Origin: Spirosomataceae bacterium TFI 002
GTDB lineage: Bacteria > Bacteroidota > Bacteroidia > Cytophagales > Spirosomataceae
Length of the DNA: 64,000 nucleotides
Assembly: GCA_900230115.1 (NCBI GenBank)
Contig: LT907983.1
Location: 2,790,001 to 2,854,000 of the forward strand
Direction: 5' to 3'
Part shown: positions 43,823-52,764 of the stretch, in pieces
Layout of the letters: each line of letters opens with the position of its first letter
Position numbering within the stretch: position 1 is the stretch's first letter
Notes under the pieces: model-generated
Database searches by the model: none
What the model was told of the DNA's origin: nothing
What the model saw: the letters and a program-made list of their open reading frames with translations, nothing else
Made by a program: the position numbers and the translations under genes

Positions 43823-44527
43823 TTATTTCATTTCTGACAAGTAATCTTCTACCGTATTAGAAGGAGTTTTTGGCCAATCTTTTATGTCATTGGCTATTTG
43901 TTCAAAGGCTTTTATTTTTGCTGTCAATATTTCATTTTCAGCAGAAAACATCTCATTAAACATTTGATTTTTCTTTATTTCTAGTTTATGAAATTCAATG
44001 GTTTTTAAATATTGACTTTTAATTGTTTCAATATTATGATCTAGATACCATGTTATACGTTTAATCTTGTCTTCGGATACAAGGTTTTCTTTTTTCGCAT
44101 ACTTAAGGATTTCGAATAAATGTAAGGGCTCAGGGCTTCCATTCTTTAAAAACTCTAAAACGTAAAAATCTCTAGTGATTTTATCCTCAAATTTATCTGA
44201 CTTCAAAAGTCCAAAGTCAAATAGTAGCAACCTAGTAACTCGGTCTATTGCAGTCCTTTTTGGATTACTATTATCATTTTTGTGATTTTCGATGAAAGTT
44301 CGGGCCCTCATGTCTAAATCATGTCCGATAGAATCTGTAAAATTTCTATTTCGAGTGATATCCATTATTCCCATTTCGGCAAAAAGCTTATCAATTTTGG
44401 CTTTTTCAGAACTAGATATTGTCGCCTCAGCCTTTGGCACAACTTCGGACCCCAAAGTATAACCCTTCTTCGATTCTTGTTGGCATGATAATAATATGAA
44501 TAGAGCAAAAAGTACGACCTTTCCCAT
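43823..44527 (-). CDS. Hypothetical lipoprotein between nadC and its 3' remnant
   Basis: A 234-residue lipoprotein (signal MGKVVLFALFILLSCQQ; lipid Cys15). The mature part is highly helical and charged (KAKIDKLFAEMGIMDITRNRNFTDSIG; long C-terminal coiled-coil-like region from about 160 on). No family recognised. It is convergent with nadC, ten bases apart, and lies on the opposite strand from the flanking nadC copies. It may therefore have arrived in the same event that left the second nadC end. Confidence 0.65.
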   Translation of the reverse strand: MGKVVLFALFILLSCQQESKKGYTLGSEVVPKAEATISSSEKAKIDKLFAEMGIMDITRNRNFTDSIGHDLDMRARTFIENHKNDNSNPKRTAIDRVTRLLLFDFGLLKSDKFEDKITRDFYVLEFLKNGSPEPLHLFEILKYAKKENLVSEDKIKRITWYLDHNIETIKSQYLKTIEFHKLEIKKNQMFNEMFSAENEILTAKIKAFEQIANDIKDWPKTPSNTVEDYLSEMK

Positions 44528-44660
44528 AAGTGATAAAAATAATGTTACGAACTTTCTTTCGTGTAAATAAAATTAAAAGTTAATATCAGCATCACATCGA
44601 TTTTAGTGCTAATATTTTTTTAAATCGCTGCATACAAGCAATTAATGTTTCGCGAGCTTG

Positions 44661-44860
44661 CTAGAAACATGTCGGTCAATTTTGACTTTGCCCATACCAA
44701 TGGGGTTTTGGTGGGTATTGTTGGGAAAATTTCTTTTGAATCGTTAGTGGTATAACGTCCGAGACAGTTTGTGATTATGTGGAGTGCGGCGTCGATGATA
44801 TTTCTACAGGCGATTTATCACACTGGGTTAAAAGTTTAGAGCTTAAAAGCCATAAAATAA
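44661..44860 (+). pseudogene. Decayed second copy of the nadC 3' end
   Basis: About 200 bases that align with the last part of nadC. Translated with one frameshift near 44750, it reads NFDFAHTNGVLVGIVGKISFES and then ITSETVCDYVECGVDDISTGDLSHWVKSLEL, against nadC's NFDYALTREALAIIDGKFPVES and ITPETVRAYAECGVDYVSMGYLTHSVKSLDL. Identity is roughly three-quarters at DNA level by eye. It has no start and carries a frameshift and a stop, so it is not functional. It occupies most of the gap between the two lipoprotein genes. Confidence 0.88.
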
Positions 44861-44927
44861 AACACTCAAATAATTCTTTTTGTGCGATTGGAGTTTATTT
44901 AGTTTTGAGTTCTAAAACATCGAACAT

Positions 44928-45203
44928 ATGAAAAACAAGATTATTTTAACGCTAATAGTAGTCTCAATAGTAACTGTATTTGCAGGATGTAAAAAGAAAG
45001 CTGGGCCACTAGCTTGTGCTTCTTCTACGGTACAATACTCTGAAGACATCACTGAATTTGTAAATAACCAATCGAAAGCAAATTGCGAGCGTGTTGTTAA
45101 ATCTATAAAAGATATTTATTCAAGCTGTACGACTTTAACTGGCTTAGACCGAAAAGCATACGAAGAAGCTGAAGCAGACCTTAATTGTAATGACTATAAT
45201 TAA
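44928..45203 (+). CDS. Small Cys-containing lipoprotein
   Basis: A 91-residue lipoprotein (MKNKIILTLIVVSIVTVFAGCKKK). The mature 70 residues contain five Cys besides the anchor (LACASS, NCERV, SSCTTL, LNCNDY), suggesting disulfides outside the cytoplasm. No family recognised. It is convergent with the LOG-family gene, with stop codons overlapping. Confidence 0.65.
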   Translation: MKNKIILTLIVVSIVTVFAGCKKKAGPLACASSTVQYSEDITEFVNNQSKANCERVVKSIKDIYSSCTTLTGLDRKAYEEAEADLNCNDYN

Positions 45204-45790
45204 GTTTGATCTCTTTCTAGCCATTTAAAAGCTGGCTCGGGGACGTAACTTTCCATTTTGGCATATAGACCTTCTATAGTGTCCGACACTTGAAGAATAT
45301 CTCTATTGACTTGCTTTAAAAAGCCTTCGGCCACCATATGGTCTAGCTGAGCAAGGATATGATCATAAAACCCGTTGAGATTTAAAAGTCCGACGGGTTT
45401 TTGATGTAATCCCAGTTGAGACCAAGACAATATTTCGAATAACTCATCCATACTTCCAAATCCGCCAGGAAGTGTAATAATGCCATCACAAAGTTTTTCC
45501 ATGAGGGCTTTTCGCTCATGCATAGTTTCTACTTTATGAAGTTCTGTTAGACTTTTATGTCCAACCTCTAGGTCATCCAAGAAATTTGGAATTATTCCTA
45601 CTACTTTTCCGCCTTCTTCAAGGACTGCATCTGCTATAATTCCCATGAGACCAACACTGCCAGCTCCATATATAAGGGTTTGGTTTCGCTTGGCTATTTC
45701 TTTGCCAAGGGCAATTGCCGTTTCTCTATAAATTGGTTTCAGACCTGGATTTGCTCCGCAGTAGACGAGTATGGATTTCATTGATTTCAA
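45200..45790 (-). CDS. LOG-family protein (Rossmann-fold nucleotide-binding, TIGR00730 type)
   Basis: A 196-residue member of the LOG/lysine-decarboxylase-like family. YGAGSVGLMGIIADAVLEEGGKVVGIIP and LPGGFGSMDELFEILSWSQLGLHQKPVGLLN contain the PGGxGSxxE motif that defines phosphoribohydrolases acting on nucleoside 5'-monophosphates, as in cytokinin activation in plants. The true start may be the second Met (MKSILVYCGANPGL). In bacteria the physiological substrate is often AMP or another NMP and remains uncertain. Confidence 0.88.
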   Translation of the reverse strand: MKSMKSILVYCGANPGLKPIYRETAIALGKEIAKRNQTLIYGAGSVGLMGIIADAVLEEGGKVVGIIPNFLDDLEVGHKSLTELHKVETMHERKALMEKLCDGIITLPGGFGSMDELFEILSWSQLGLHQKPVGLLNLNGFYDHILAQLDHMVAEGFLKQVNRDILQVSDTIEGLYAKMESYVPEPAFKWLERDQT

Positions 45791-45856
45791 TTTTCGCTCA
45801 AAATTAAGGTTTATTCTTTATACTTTCGGAATGTAAACAAAACCCTATTCTGAATT

Positions 45857-46963
45857 ATGGAAAAAGATTCACGTCGTGATTTTCTCAAAAAAATGGGACT
45901 TGCAGGATTTGCAATGCCAATGGTTAGCCAGTTTCAAAACATAAAACCCTCTAACAAAAATGCCAAAAAGCTTGGAATAGCACTAGTTGGTCTAGGAAAT
46001 TATGCCACCAATAGGGTAGGGGTTGGTTTGGAACAATCGAATTTTTGGGAAGTAAAGGGTATAGTGACAGGTACACCTTCTAAAATTCCTGATTGGAAAA
46101 AGAAATGGGGTATTGAAGACAAAAATGTTTTCAATTATGAAAATTTTGACAAAATCTCGAAATCTAAAGATATCGATGTAGTGTACATTTGCTTACCCAA
46201 TAGTATGCACAGAGAATTTACTGAAAGGGCAGCTAAAGCAGGTAAGCATGTGATATGCGAAAAGCCAATGGCTACAAGTGTGGAAGACGCCAGAGCAATG
46301 ATCAAGGCTTGCGAAGAGAATAATGTTAAGCTAGCAATAGGCTATAGGTTGCATTTTGAGCCTTTCAATCTAGAAATAATGAAATTTGGGAGAGAGAAAA
46401 CTTTCGGAGATATAACGTTCATCAATTCTGATTTTGGTTTCAAAATTGGGGATCCAACGCAGTGGAGACTAAATAAGAAATTGGCGGGCGGTGGTCCTTT
46501 AATGGATGTTGGTATTTACTCCATTCAAGCAACTAGATATACGACAGGGGAAGAACCAGTTTCGGTTTCTGCTCAATTTGGTCCTGTAACTGATCCATCA
46601 AGGTTTAGCGAAGTGGAGGAATCGGTACATTATCAGTTAGATTTCCCAAGTGGTGTGACCATGAGCGGTTTTACAAGTTACAAAACCAATGTGCAGCGAT
46701 TTAATGTCGCATGTAACGATGGTTGGTTTGAGTTATCACCAGCCTTTGGATATGGACCTCTTAAAGGAAAAACTAGTAAAGGTGAAATGGATTTGCCTAT
46801 TGTTCAGCATCAACATGCTCAAATGGAAGGAATGGGGCCTCTTTTTATGAGTGATAAACCAATTCCGTCACATTGTTCTGGAGAAGAAGGTTTGAAAGAT
46901 ATGAAAATCTTAATGGCGATTTTGGAATCTGCTGAGAATGGAGGAAAGAAAGTGATGCTTTAA
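45857..46963 (+). CDS. Tat-exported Gfo/Idh/MocA-family oxidoreductase
   Basis: A 368-residue NAD(P)-dependent oxidoreductase preceded by a twin-arginine signal (SRRDFLKKMGLAGFAMPMV). The Rossmann site is LGIALVGLGNYATNRVGVGL; the catalytic EKP motif is intact in HVICEKPMATSVEDARAM. The C-terminal domain has INSDFGFKIGDPTQWRLNKKLAGGGPLMDVGIYSIQATRY, as in glucose-fructose oxidoreductase. Tat export of a folded protein with tightly bound NADP fits that enzyme class. It lies near DUF1080 and GMC genes, suggesting periplasmic glycoside oxidation. Confidence 0.87.
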   Translation: MEKDSRRDFLKKMGLAGFAMPMVSQFQNIKPSNKNAKKLGIALVGLGNYATNRVGVGLEQSNFWEVKGIVTGTPSKIPDWKKKWGIEDKNVFNYENFDKISKSKDIDVVYICLPNSMHREFTERAAKAGKHVICEKPMATSVEDARAMIKACEENNVKLAIGYRLHFEPFNLEIMKFGREKTFGDITFINSDFGFKIGDPTQWRLNKKLAGGGPLMDVGIYSIQATRYTTGEEPVSVSAQFGPVTDPSRFSEVEESVHYQLDFPSGVTMSGFTSYKTNVQRFNVACNDGWFELSPAFGYGPLKGKTSKGEMDLPIVQHQHAQMEGMGPLFMSDKPIPSHCSGEEGLKDMKILMAILESAENGGKKVML

Positions 46964-47028
46964 AACGGTCTGAATTCAGATCGTTTATTCTAATAAATGA
47001 TCTGAGTTCAAATCAAACTAACAAATAC

Positions 47029-47868
47029 TTATTCACTCACCCCACACATCATCAATGAGTGCTGGTTAAGTAAGATATATGCATCATCACCTGCTTCTTT
47101 TGCAAGTTTCATAGATGCTTTGGCTGCCGGAACTGCCTGGTCGCATTTTCCCATTTTTGCAGCGATTCGTGCTACCAACTGATATGTCCAATATTGTTCA
47201 TCAGCAGCTAAGGCCCTTTTTGCCCAATCAAGTGCTTGCGGTAATTTATAATCGTTTTGAAAGTAATAATCAGCGGATGTAAAATAACTTGCTACCAATG
47301 GTTTTTCTTTCGACATTTCTGTTTCTATTGCTGCCAAGATGTCTTTTTTGACATCATGTTCAATTTTGAATTTTACTGCTGTAGTTTCCCACGAAATAAC
47401 AACGTACGTAGAAGTGGGTGTAAATTCCTCAAAAGCGATGGTCATTTCATTGACATTGTGATCTAGTTCTATTGGCTGAACCTCAAAACTTAAAGCATCC
47501 TGCACACTATTATACTCGTACGCACCCCATTGTTCGGAGTCATTATTCAAAATGATTTTCCATGACTTCACTCCTGGAATGGTGTAAAGGCCATACTTTT
47601 TGGCATCCATTTCGGTACCATTAATTTTCATTTTTTCGCTAAAAGAAATGCTTGTGATCTTGTTGGCACCCGTACGCCACACCTTCCCATACGGTACAAG
47701 ATTACCAAATACCTTACGGCCTTTTGCCGATGGGCGGCTATAGTCTATTGTTACGGTTCCTAATCCTACACCTTGTGTAATGACAGCACTTGGGCTTGCA
47801 GCAGGAAGTTGAATTTGAGCAAATCCTATAAATGGAATTAGGGTTAAAAAGTAAACAAGCTTTCTCAT
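47029..47868 (-). CDS. Secreted DUF2911 protein
   Basis: A 279-residue exported protein (signal MRKLVYFLTLIPFIGFAQ). The N-terminal half is DUF2911: LPAASPSAVITQGVGLGTVTIDYSRPSAKGRKVFG and VPYGKVWRTGANKITSISFS. The C-terminal part (about 195-275) is helical and TPR-like (LPQALDWAKRALAADEQYWTYQLVARIAAKMGKCDQAVPAAKAS). Function unknown; the family is abundant in Bacteroidota envelopes. It is the last gene of a minus-strand set with the aldolase and DUF1080 genes, two bases after the aldolase. Confidence 0.85.
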   Translation of the reverse strand: MRKLVYFLTLIPFIGFAQIQLPAASPSAVITQGVGLGTVTIDYSRPSAKGRKVFGNLVPYGKVWRTGANKITSISFSEKMKINGTEMDAKKYGLYTIPGVKSWKIILNNDSEQWGAYEYNSVQDALSFEVQPIELDHNVNEMTIAFEEFTPTSTYVVISWETTAVKFKIEHDVKKDILAAIETEMSKEKPLVASYFTSADYYFQNDYKLPQALDWAKRALAADEQYWTYQLVARIAAKMGKCDQAVPAAKASMKLAKEAGDDAYILLNQHSLMMCGVSE

Positions 47869-47870
47869 TC

Positions 47871-48626
47871 TTAATCTAATTTAAATGTTTTTAAGTCTGC
47901 TTTTGCCGAAAGCTTTATTCCTACTGTGTCTTCATAAATAGTTATAAACTTAAAGCCGAGTTTTGACATTTTTAAGCCAATCTCTGGATTGGGGCATTGA
48001 ATTCCAGCCCATTTTCCATTCTTTTCTGCCTCGTTTATAATCTTTTCAAATATGCTCAATTGCTTAGGGTCTTCAAAGTCTGCAACATTTGAAAATCCCA
48101 GCGAAATACTCAAATCCCAAGGACCAACATAAAGCCCAGTTAGGCCTTCAATACTCGCAATTTCTGATAGGTTGTCAAAAGACTCTTTGGTTTCAATCAT
48201 CGCCAAAGTAGCAATGTTTTCGTTAGCTGATGTAAAGTAGTTTTCCTGATAAAGACTTGCTCTAAAAGGACCCAGACTTCTCTCTCCAAGTGGTGGATAA
48301 TAGGAGGCTGAAACAAATTCTTTTACTTCTGCAGCCGTTTTTATCAATGGGCATATCAAACCAAGTGCTCCTGCATCTAACATTCTCATTGCAAAAGCAG
48401 CATCAGTAGATGGAATTCTTACAAATGGAACTGATTTTCCGCTTTGCATTGCTTGAAGCATTGATAATATAGCACTCAAGTCTGTGGCTAGACCATGCTG
48501 TGCGTCTATGGTCATGACATCGAATCCAACTTTGGAAACTAATTCAGCCGACCATGCTGATCCACTTGTCATCCAAGCATTGCTTAAAACTGCTCCTGAC
48601 TTTATTTTTTCTGAAATGTTGTTCAT
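47871..48626 (-). CDS. HpcH/HpaI-family aldolase
   Basis: A 251-residue class II pyruvate-type aldolase (2-dehydro-3-deoxyglucarate aldolase/HpaI-like TIM barrel). Motifs include VMTIDAQHGLATDLSA, the Arg in PFVRIPSTDAAF, GALGLICPLIKTAAEV, the Glu in AMIETKESF and GPWDLSISLG. The metal site is likely Glu and Asp from the last two. It would cleave a keto-deoxy sugar acid to pyruvate and an aldehyde. It overlaps the DUF1080 gene by four bases, linking it to sugar degradation. Confidence 0.85.
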   Translation of the reverse strand: MNNISEKIKSGAVLSNAWMTSGSAWSAELVSKVGFDVMTIDAQHGLATDLSAILSMLQAMQSGKSVPFVRIPSTDAAFAMRMLDAGALGLICPLIKTAAEVKEFVSASYYPPLGERSLGPFRASLYQENYFTSANENIATLAMIETKESFDNLSEIASIEGLTGLYVGPWDLSISLGFSNVADFEDPKQLSIFEKIINEAEKNGKWAGIQCPNPEIGLKMSKLGFKFITIYEDTVGIKLSAKADLKTFKLD

Positions 48627-49480
48627 TTGTATGTGCAGTTTCCACCGTCTTTTACATAGTATTCTTTATAATTTGTAGCCTTTGGATCCATGCAACCAAC
48701 AAGGTTAAGTATGCTTACATTTTTGAATTGTACAGGATGGCTCTCGCTTTGTAATGAAATAGTACCGCCTCCAAGTAGACTTCCATCAATTTTGAATTTT
48801 GGGTCGTGGCCACTTACATTTCCACTACCTACGCTTGGTTTTGTATATTCCAAAACCTTTTCTCCATTTACAAAATGACGGATTAGGGAATCTCCATAAA
48901 CCTCAATTTCGGCAGTAACCCATTGGTCGCCATTGTATGTCTTAGAAGTAGAACTGATACAGTGTCTCGTGTCGAGCTTTCCGTTGTACCATACATTTGT
49001 ACCTGGTGTGCATAGGTTACATGTGCTTCTTTCTTTGCCGTCGCTATTTCCTCCCAGCAACTGAACTTCAATAGAAATAGGGAAATCTTGATTAAGACCC
49101 ATGCTCTCCGCAGTTTGTCCATGAATCATTACTCCACTGTTACGGAGAGCCCAGCCTTCTCCTTTGGGAGCTTGATCACCTATGAAACGATGCGTAGTTT
49201 TTAGCTTGTAATAACTATATGGTTTTTCGTAAAAAATGTGACCATATTTTCTTGCGAAATCATCGTATCCATCATAAGAAACAGTGAGGTAGCCGTCTTC
49301 GACTCTAAAAGTATTTTTATAATTGTCGTTGAGTTCATTTCCTCGGATTTTGACATTCCAACCATCTAGGTTTTTACCATTAAAAAGCTCCTGCCATTCT
49401 TCAGAAGTTGAATTTTGAGTTACTTTTTGGGAACAAGATTGAAATAGAAATCCAGTAAGGATTAGTAGAAGGTACTTCAT
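48623..49480 (-). CDS. DUF1080 (3-keto-disaccharide hydrolase type) lipoprotein
   Basis: A 285-residue lipoprotein (signal ending LLLILTGFLFQSCSQK). The body is the DUF1080 beta-jelly-roll: EEWQELFNGKNLDGWNVKIRG, GYLTVSYDGYDDF, NSGVMIHGQTAESM, STCNLCTPG and KNVSILNL. Members of this fold hydrolyse 3-keto-glycosides or bind glycans. The extra C-terminal CMDPKATNYKEYYVKDGGNCTYK segment looks like a small disulfide tail repeat. Operon with an aldolase and DUF2911 downstream; the divergent esterase is 143 bp away. Confidence 0.85.
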   Translation of the reverse strand: MKYLLLILTGFLFQSCSQKVTQNSTSEEWQELFNGKNLDGWNVKIRGNELNDNYKNTFRVEDGYLTVSYDGYDDFARKYGHIFYEKPYSYYKLKTTHRFIGDQAPKGEGWALRNSGVMIHGQTAESMGLNQDFPISIEVQLLGGNSDGKERSTCNLCTPGTNVWYNGKLDTRHCISSTSKTYNGDQWVTAEIEVYGDSLIRHFVNGEKVLEYTKPSVGSGNVSGHDPKFKIDGSLLGGGTISLQSESHPVQFKNVSILNLVGCMDPKATNYKEYYVKDGGNCTYK

Positions 49481-49582
49481 TGGTATTAGGGCTTAAATTA
49501 GATTGCCAAATTAAATAGAATTAAGCTTTAAACCGAATTTAACAGTATTTGAAATTTGGGTCAAATGTTAGATAGAAATAGT

Positions 49583-49590
49583 TATTTTTG
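49583..49590 (+). promoter_or_regulatory. Candidate -7 box upstream of the esterase operon
   Basis: TATTTTTG fits TAnnTTTG and lies 33 bases before the esterase start in the divergent gap. No good -33 element is seen at the expected distance. Confidence 0.3.
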
Positions 49591-49623
49591 GGAATTAGCA
49601 AATCAACCTAAACCTGAAATAAT

Positions 49624-50475
49624 ATGAAAAAGTACTTCACTATAATTCTTAGTTTGCTCTGCCTAGTTGCTATTGCTCAGGAAGGGAAGGTGATGGATAA
49701 CGTGACCATGACAAGTAAAATCTTGAAAATGGAGCGGAATTACGCGGTTTATTTGCCTCCAGGTTATGAGACTTCGGAGCGGTCTTATCCTGTTTTGTAT
49801 TTACTGCATGGTGCTACAGATAATCATACTGGCTGGGTACAATTTGGTGAAGTTTTACACATTACCGATAAGGCTATACGAGAAGGAAAAGCGACTCCCA
49901 TGATCATTATCATGCCTGATGCAGATACCAAAGTAATGGGCTATTACAATGTTCCAGATTGGGATTACGAGAAATTCATGTTTGAAGAGTTTATACCACA
50001 TGTAGAGCAAAAATATAGGATCAAGGCTCAAAAGCGATTCCGTGCTATTGCAGGGTTATCGATGGGTGGTGGAGGTTCATACATATATGCTTTACACCAC
50101 CCTGACATGTTCTCTTCGGCTTGTCCGCTGAGTGCTTGGGTTGGTCCGCTTACTGTGGAGGATACCAAAACAATGCTTCAGAGAAGGGTTGAAAATGTTA
50201 CTGATGCTCAGGTGCAATCTTATTTTGAAAACTATAATGCCCTTAATGTCGCCAAAAATATGGCAGACGATGAAATCAAAAAAGTGAGATGGTACATAGA
50301 TTGTGGAGATGATGATTTTCTTTTTGAAGGTAACTCACTCATGCACATCGACTGGAAAAAGAGGAAAATAGCTCACGAGTATAGAGTAAGGGACGGTGGG
50401 CATACATGGACTTATTGGAGAGACACATTGCCAGAGGTTTTAGACTTTGTTTCTCAAGCTTTCCATCAATATTAA
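49624..50475 (+). CDS. Secreted esterase of the esterase D / feruloyl-esterase-like family
   Basis: A 283-residue alpha/beta hydrolase (PF00756 type) with a signal peptide (MKKYFTIILSLLCLVAIAQ). Motifs: the HG of YLLHGATDNHTGW, the nucleophile Ser in AGLSMGGGGSYIYAL, Asp in IDCGDDDFLFEGN and His in RDGGHTWTYWRD complete the triad. Relatives include feruloyl esterases, acetyl-xylan esterases and enterochelin esterases. In this setting it probably removes acyl groups from plant polysaccharide. It is the first gene before the GMC dehydrogenase subunits, 11 bases upstream. Confidence 0.85.
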   Translation: MKKYFTIILSLLCLVAIAQEGKVMDNVTMTSKILKMERNYAVYLPPGYETSERSYPVLYLLHGATDNHTGWVQFGEVLHITDKAIREGKATPMIIIMPDADTKVMGYYNVPDWDYEKFMFEEFIPHVEQKYRIKAQKRFRAIAGLSMGGGGSYIYALHHPDMFSSACPLSAWVGPLTVEDTKTMLQRRVENVTDAQVQSYFENYNALNVAKNMADDEIKKVRWYIDCGDDDFLFEGNSLMHIDWKKRKIAHEYRVRDGGHTWTYWRDTLPEVLDFVSQAFHQY

Positions 50476-50486
50476 ATCAATTAGAA

Positions 50487-51014
50487 ATGAATAGAAGATC
50501 GATTTTAAAAACATTAGGTACCACTGCTATTGCTGCGGTTGCATTGCCTACTTGGGCAAAAGGCTGGACCAAAGAAGGCCTCCCAAGCACTAATTTTTTC
50601 TCAGTCAATGAGCAAAGTTTAACCCAACTGCTCGTAGAAGCAATTATACCAGAAACAGATACACCTGGAGCCGCAAGCCTTGGAGTTGATAAGTTTATCG
50701 CCTTAATGCTGAAAGATTGCCATTCGCAAGAAGATCAAACAGCGTTTAAGAAAGGCTTGGTTGAAATAGAGTCCGTTGCAAAAGAAACCTTTGACAAGCC
50801 ATTTGCGAATTGCAGTATGGCTCAAAAACAACATTTAATAGAAGGATTGGCAGTTTACGATGACAGCGAGCTGAAGAAATTTGGCGGCCTATTAAAGTAT
50901 CTAACAATCAGAGGTTTTAAGCATTCAGAATATTATTACACCGCCACTGGTTTTGAATTCGCACCAGGAAAGTATGTAGGTTGTGTAGAACTAAACGAAG
51001 GAGGACAAGAATAA
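50487..51014 (+). CDS. Gluconate 2-dehydrogenase subunit 3-family protein (Tat signal)
   Basis: The small subunit of a GMC-type sugar dehydrogenase, 175 residues from ATG 50487. The start was chosen because MNRRSILKTLGTTAIAAVALPTWAKG is a proper Tat signal; a longer frame overlaps the esterase gene. The mature part (EQSLTQLLVEAIIPETDTPGAASLGVDKFIALMLKDC) is the PF13618-type helical subunit needed for export of the flavoprotein. Its stop overlaps the GMC start (TAATG). Confidence 0.88.
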   Translation: MNRRSILKTLGTTAIAAVALPTWAKGWTKEGLPSTNFFSVNEQSLTQLLVEAIIPETDTPGAASLGVDKFIALMLKDCHSQEDQTAFKKGLVEIESVAKETFDKPFANCSMAQKQHLIEGLAVYDDSELKKFGGLLKYLTIRGFKHSEYYYTATGFEFAPGKYVGCVELNEGGQE

Positions 51015-52729
51015 TGGCAAATTTCAATATAGATAGTAAGAAAAAAAGAACCTACGACGCAATTGTGATAGGTTCAGGAATGAGTGGTGGCTGGGCTGCA
51101 AAAGACCTTTGCGAAGCTGGGATGAAAACCTTGGTTTTGGAGCGTGGACGCAAAGTAGATCATGTGGTGGATTATCCTACCACAATGACTCAGCCTTGGG
51201 AATTTGCCCATGATCGTCAGATTTCGAAAGAAATGCGAGATGCCAATCCAATTGCTTCTAAGTGCTATGCATTTTATGAAGGGTCGGAGCACTTTTTTGT
51301 AAAAGACAAAGAGCATCCCTATGTAGAAGAAAAGCCATTTGACTGGATACGCGGATATCAAACTGGCGGAAAGTCGCTCATGTGGGCTCGTCAAACACAA
51401 CGATGGAGTAAGTACGATTTTGAAGGGCCAGCTCGTGACGGATTTGCAGTGCCATGGCCGATAAGTTATGACGATATCGCTCCCTATTATTCTAAAGTAG
51501 AGACTTTTGCGGGCATCTCTGGAAATAGTGATGGGTTAGATACTCTTCCAGATGGAGAATTTCTTGCTCCTCATGAGCTGAATTGTGTAGAGCAATATTT
51601 CAAAGACAAGGTAAAAGATCATTACAAAGGTGGTCGCCACATGATTATAGGTCGCTGTGCACACCTAACTACTCCAAAGCAAATTCACTACGATCAAGGT
51701 CGAGTACAATGCCAGCATAGGGCAATTTGTGAGCGTGGATGTCCTTATGGAGGTTATTTTAGTAGTAATTCTTCTACGCTACCTTGGGCAATGAAAACAG
51801 GAAACATGACGCTTCGTCCAGATTCTGTGGTAGAAAGTATCATTTACGATGAGAAAAAGCAAAAAGCCATAGGCGTAAGAGTGATAGATGCTAATACAAA
51901 AGAGACCATGGAGTTTTATGCCAAAGTGATCTTCTTGAATGCCGCAGCTTTGAACTCAAATCTTGTTCTATTAAACTCTAAATCTAACCGATTCCAAAAT
52001 GGACTTGGAAATGATAGCGGTACACTAGGAAAATACGTTGCATTCCATAATTATACCGCAAGAGTTTCTGGAGAATACGAAGGTTTCTTAGACAAAACTA
52101 CAGCAGGAAGAAGACCCAATAGTGGGTATATTCCTCGTTTTAGAAATGTATACGAGCAAGAAACAGACTTCTTGCGAGGCTATGCAGCTGGTTTTGGAGC
52201 CAACCGCCAGTATCATTCTGATCAGTCGGGATTGGGAGAAGGACTGAAAGAGAACATCTTGAATCCCAAACCTGCACTTTGGAGTGTAGGTTCTCACATG
52301 ATGGGCGAAACAATTCCCAAGGAAACAAATTATGTGAGACTGGACGAAAACAAGAAAGACCCCTTCGGAATGCCGCAGTTATCTATTAGTGTAGATTACG
52401 ATGACAATGACCGTAAAATGACCAAAGATTACATGGAGCAAGTAACGGAAATGTTTGAAATGGCAGGATTCTCCAACATAAAAGCAGTGGATACGGGCAG
52501 AACTCCAGGACTTGACATTCACGAAATGGGCGGAGCAAGAATGGGCGATGACCCTAAAACTTCCATGCTCAATAAGTGGAATCAGCTACATGCTTGTAAA
52601 AACGTATTCGTAACCGACGGAGCTTGCATGACATCAACTAGTACACAAAACCCATCGCTTACTTACATGGCTTTTGCCGCTAGATCGGTGGAATTTGCGG
52701 TGAGTGAGATTAAGAAAAGGAATTTGTAG
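51014..52729 (+). CDS. GMC-family FAD-dependent sugar dehydrogenase, large subunit
   Basis: A 571-residue flavoprotein. FAD-binding AIVIGSGMSGGWAAKDLCEAG follows ATG 51014; GYQTGGKSLMWARQTQRWS and the Cys-rich CQHRAICERGCPYGGYF are typical of gluconate/glycoside dehydrogenase subunits. The catalytic His is in DIHEMGGARMGDD and a conserved Asn in STQNPSLTYMA. It has no signal of its own and would be exported folded with its Tat-signal partner. Relatives oxidise C3 or C2 of sugars; with the DUF1080 and Gfo/Idh/MocA genes nearby, glycoside 3-oxidation is the best guess. Confidence 0.88.
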   Translation: MANFNIDSKKKRTYDAIVIGSGMSGGWAAKDLCEAGMKTLVLERGRKVDHVVDYPTTMTQPWEFAHDRQISKEMRDANPIASKCYAFYEGSEHFFVKDKEHPYVEEKPFDWIRGYQTGGKSLMWARQTQRWSKYDFEGPARDGFAVPWPISYDDIAPYYSKVETFAGISGNSDGLDTLPDGEFLAPHELNCVEQYFKDKVKDHYKGGRHMIIGRCAHLTTPKQIHYDQGRVQCQHRAICERGCPYGGYFSSNSSTLPWAMKTGNMTLRPDSVVESIIYDEKKQKAIGVRVIDANTKETMEFYAKVIFLNAAALNSNLVLLNSKSNRFQNGLGNDSGTLGKYVAFHNYTARVSGEYEGFLDKTTAGRRPNSGYIPRFRNVYEQETDFLRGYAAGFGANRQYHSDQSGLGEGLKENILNPKPALWSVGSHMMGETIPKETNYVRLDENKKDPFGMPQLSISVDYDDNDRKMTKDYMEQVTEMFEMAGFSNIKAVDTGRTPGLDIHEMGGARMGDDPKTSMLNKWNQLHACKNVFVTDGACMTSTSTQNPSLTYMAFAARSVEFAVSEIKKRNL

Positions 52730-52764
52730 AAGAATTTGATTTTTATTCAAATTGAAACATAGAT

